Shown: in pieces, positions 14,253-16,528 of the stretch
Numbering within the stretch: the stretch's first letter is position 1
Layout: the number at the start of each line of letters is the position of its first letter
Assembly (NCBI GenBank): GCA_905210855.1
Contig: CAJLYL010000028.1
Coordinates: 1-16,528, forward strand
Direction of reading: 5' to 3'
Length of the DNA: 16,528 bases
Origin: an uncultured Clostridia bacterium
Lineage (GTDB): Bacteria; Bacillota; Clostridia; UMGS1810
Position numbers and translations under genes: made by a program
Notes under the pieces: generated by a model
The model's database searches: none
Told to the model about the DNA's origin: nothing
Seen by the model: the letters and a program-made list of their open reading frames with translations, nothing else

Positions 14253-14690
14253 TTATTTAATAACGCCTGTATAGGCTTCGGGTTTCTGAGCGGCATGATT
14301 ATGCTCGGTGCCCTTGTACACACGAAGACGAGTCAGAGAATTTGCGCCGATAGTGTTGCTCGGGAGCATACCCTTAACTGCAAGCATCATTGCCTTTTCA
14401 GGGGATTTTTCCATCAGGTGTTTGTACTGAACCTCCTTGAGGCCGCCTACATAACCGCTGTGGTGTCTGTAATACTTCTGGTCAAGCTTTTTGCCTGTGA
14501 GAACCGCTTTTTCCGCATTGATGATGATTACGAAATCACCGCAGTCTACATGGGGCGTAAATGTCGGCTTTATTTTACCTCTCAATATAGAAGCTGCTGC
14601 ACTTGCAACTCTACCGAGGGGCTTATCTGCTGCATCTATAATATACCATTTTCTTTCAAGCTCGGCCGGTTTAGCCATAAATGTACTCAT
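14253..14690 (-). CDS. rplM: 50S ribosomal protein L13
   Basis: L13 is an early-assembling large-subunit protein. The start at 14690 gives 145 residues (MSTFMAKPAELERKWYIIDA) and has GGAGG 8 nt upstream. The upstream in-frame ATG at 14705 overlaps that binding site and would add a non-family extension. The family core is present: DKPLGRVAS, HVDCGDFVIIINAEKAVLTGKK as separate blocks, YRHHSGYVGG and GMLPSNTIG. It begins the rplM-rpsI operon. The mRNA leader is only about 30 nt, too short for the L13 autoregulatory leader described in other Bacillota. Confidence 0.97.
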   Translation of the reverse strand: MSTFMAKPAELERKWYIIDAADKPLGRVASAAASILRGKIKPTFTPHVDCGDFVIIINAEKAVLTGKKLDQKYYRHHSGYVGGLKEVQYKHLMEKSPEKAMMLAVKGMLPSNTIGANSLTRLRVYKGTEHNHAAQKPEAYTGVIK

Positions 14691-14725
14691 TAGATTTACC
14701 TCCATTTTCTTTAATCAACTTCTAT

Positions 14726-14754
14726 ATTGTAATACAAGTTTTTTAATTTGTCAA
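14726..14754 (-). promoter_or_regulatory. promoter of rplM-rpsI
   Basis: On the minus strand the perfect -35 TTGACA (14749-14754) and -10 TACAAT (14726-14731) are 17 nt apart. Predicted transcription start is near 14719, about 30 nt before the rplM ATG. This near-consensus strength fits a ribosomal-protein operon. Confidence 0.8.
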
Positions 14755-14844
14755 CAGTTTTTTTGAGAAAAATTAATTTATAATCTTTAAACTCTGTTTT
14801 TCGCCTGTTTTCTTGCTTATGCTCGCTAATGCTCAAAAGGCAAA

Positions 14845-16528
14845 TCACATTTTTATTATATCTCCGCTCTCAAAAAGGTAGATATAACACTGAGCCACAC
14901 GTTTTTCGAGCAGTCTTTCGAGCGCCTCGGAATAATACTTAAGCTGCGCCGCGTATTTTGCAGCCGTCTCCTGCGGTGTGGATATGATTCTGTCGGTCTT
15001 GTAGTCGATTATCACAAGCTCGCCGTCTTCTTTTTGATAAAAAGCGTCAATCACGCCCTGCACTATTATGTCGTCGCAGCCGTCCGCCTCGGGATAAATC
15101 TCGTCCGCCCTAACGGTGTACTTAAAGGCGAACTCGCGCTCAAGGCTGTCGTAATGCGCAAGCATATCCGCGCCGAGCCATGACGACACAAACTGTGCCG
15201 TGCGCCCGACGTTTACCGAATTATATTCGGCTTCGGTCAGCAGGTTATCGGAAAGCATTTTGTCAAGCTGATTCCTTATGCCGGTCTCGTCCGCATGGCG
15301 AAAATCGAGTTTTTCCATAATAAAATGCACCAGAGTACCCTTCTGTGCGCCGCTGAGCGCCCTCGGCTCTGCAAGAAACGACGGTGCCGCAAGCTGAGTC
15401 GGATACATTGTATGGACGGCTTCGTCCTCCTCCATAGCCATGCGTTTGAGCTCGGTTACGGATATATTGCGCGGTACGGATGTCATGTTGTCATACGGGT
15501 AGACATAGCTCATTCTGCGCTCCACCTCGCTGTCAATCCCGCTGCCGTCAAGTTTGAAATCCGCGGTGCTTTCGCCGTCAGAGTCAACGGAAAGCTCGCT
15601 TTCATTCACTCTTATGCAGTTGAACAAGCTGCCGTCATCGGTGATTTTTTTGATAAAATCCTTGTGCGCAAAGCCGCATGATTCATTGCGCAGCACGGCG
15701 AGCAAAATCCAGTCGATATATGACGCGGCAGCCGCTGCCGAATCGGGAGATATCCTGTAATCCTCTCCTGCAAGGAGCTGTTCGATAAATTCAATTTTTT
15801 TGGTGAAATTATCACAGTAGGCGGTGATAATCAGCTTTTCGCGCGCACGGGTGAGCGCAACATAGAGTATGCGCAGCTCCTCCGAGAGCATTTCGCGCTT
15901 CATGACGAGTTTCAGCGCATTTTTGGCGAGCGACGGATATGTGATTCCGCGGTCGGGGTCGGCAATGTTTATGCCGATTCCGTACTGCTTGTGCAAAAGC
16001 ATTTTTGCATCGATGTCCTGCGAATTGAATCTGGAGCCCGTCCGCGACAGAAACACCACGGGAAATTCAAGTCCCTTGCTCTTGTGTATGGTCATGACCC
16101 TGACCACATTGTCGTTTTCGCCTATCACCTTTGCGGAATCGGAATCCTTGGTCTTTTGCTTGATGGATTCAATGTAATTTACAAAATTGAAAATACCCTT
16201 GAAATTGTTGGATTCAAATTCATCTGCCTTGTGAAAGAGCATACGCACATTTGCCGCCGCAAGCTCCGCTTCGCTCAGCGTACACAGATATGTCATGTAA
16301 TCCGTGGCGGCAATTATATCGCGCAATATCTCGGCAACGCTCTTGTACTTTGATTCATCGTACAGCCTGCCGAGCAGGCGCACAAATTCGGCGCATTTTT
16401 CGCCGAGAGCGCCGTCGTGTTTTGCCTCGGCGCACAGTGCATCATAGAATCTGCCCTTTTTGTTTGTAAGGCGTATTTCGGCAAGCTCGTTGTCGCCAAA
16501 GCCGACAACCGGATGGCGCATAACCGCC
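14845..16528 (-). CDS. addA: helicase-nuclease AddA, C-terminal part, cut by the window edge
   Basis: AddA is the helicase-nuclease subunit of AddAB, the Bacillota counterpart of RecBCD, which resects double-strand breaks for recombination. The frame is open to the window edge, and the residues before the in-frame Met at 16521 continue the family sequence, so the 5' half lies outside. About 560 of some 1200 residues are visible. UvrD-type helicase motifs are VMTIHKSKGLEF and LRILYVALTRAREKL. The C-terminal PD-(D/E)XK nuclease has GVIDAF, then VIIDYKTDR with the Asp-Tyr-Lys core. The stop is followed by ~90 nt of AT-rich DNA before the rplM promoter, with no clear terminator. The addB partner, normally upstream, is not in view. 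Confidence 0.93.
   Translation of the reverse strand, partial: AVMRHPVVGFGDNELAEIRLTNKKGRFYDALCAEAKHDGALGEKCAEFVRLLGRLYDESKYKSVAEILRDIIAATDYMTYLCTLSEAELAAANVRMLFHKADEFESNNFKGIFNFVNYIESIKQKTKDSDSAKVIGENDNVVRVMTIHKSKGLEFPVVFLSRTGSRFNSQDIDAKMLLHKQYGIGINIADPDRGITYPSLAKNALKLVMKREMLSEELRILYVALTRAREKLIITAYCDNFTKKIEFIEQLLAGEDYRISPDSAAAAASYIDWILLAVLRNESCGFAHKDFIKKITDDGSLFNCIRVNESELSVDSDGESTADFKLDGSGIDSEVERRMSYVYPYDNMTSVPRNISVTELKRMAMEEDEAVHTMYPTQLAAPSFLAEPRALSGAQKGTLVHFIMEKLDFRHADETGIRNQLDKMLSDNLLTEAEYNSVNVGRTAQFVSSWLGADMLAHYDSLEREFAFKYTVRADEIYPEADGCDDIIVQGVIDAFYQKEDGELVIIDYKTDRIISTPQETAAKYAAQLKYYSEALERLLEKRVAQCYIYLFESGDIIKM

Noticed and set aside
14691..14844. L13 autoregulatory leader RNA upstream of rplM
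   Set aside because: The well-matched promoter places the transcription start about 30 nt before the ATG, too short for that leader, and no matching fold was seen.
1..16528. CRISPR array, tRNA or rRNA genes, prophage or defence island
   Set aside because: No regularly spaced repeats, no RNA-gene signatures and no defence-type protein families were seen in the window.

Overview
The window looks like a chromosomal segment of a Bacillota bacterium, most likely class Clostridia (gut Oscillospiraceae/Ruminococcaceae-like). The indications are an AddA-type rather than RecB-type recombination nuclease, Bacillota-style GGAGG ribosome binding sites, a PRK06851-type ATPase, a TypA-Ung-TyrS run, and moderate GC in the genes with AT-rich spacers. 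I could not run a search, so the taxon is an inference. All intact genes lie on the minus strand. Only the transposase remnant and the AraC-type remnant are on the plus strand.

Read in the direction of minus-strand transcription (high to low coordinates), the window starts with the C-terminal half of addA, cut by the window edge. Next come a strong promoter and rplM-rpsI (L13-S9), then a second strong promoter with rpmE (zinc-type L31) and its terminator. These are followed by a tight run of typA, ung and tyrS; tyrS carries a 2-nt frameshift. A ~94-bp imperfect palindrome and an intrinsic terminator then separate tyrS from an sbcD-sbcC-MBL-fold hydrolase operon whose genes overlap or nearly touch.

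The accessory-looking part is about 3.05-4.9 kb. It holds an internally deleted IS110-family transposase, an AT-rich spacer with an orphan near-consensus promoter, and an AraC-family regulator destroyed by a frameshift plus an internal deletion. On the far side lies an intact L-rhamnose isomerase (rhaA) whose leader carries two inverted repeats. I read this as a former divergent sugar-control locus in which an IS110 element landed between rhaA and its upstream region while the regulator decayed. The last two genes, a duplicated P-loop ATPase and a small YdcZ-type DMT permease, form a short operon ending at a strong hairpin.

Most of the window is housekeeping: ribosomal proteins, translation GTPase, aminoacyl-tRNA synthetase, and DNA repair by AddA, SbcCD and Ung. 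I found no convincing new multi-gene defence or biosynthetic system. The points most worth a second look are the decayed rhaA-IS110-araC region, the tyrS frameshift, the terminator just ahead of sbcD, the small palindromic element, and two proteins with altered active-site motifs (the MBL hydrolase and the ATPase's N-half).
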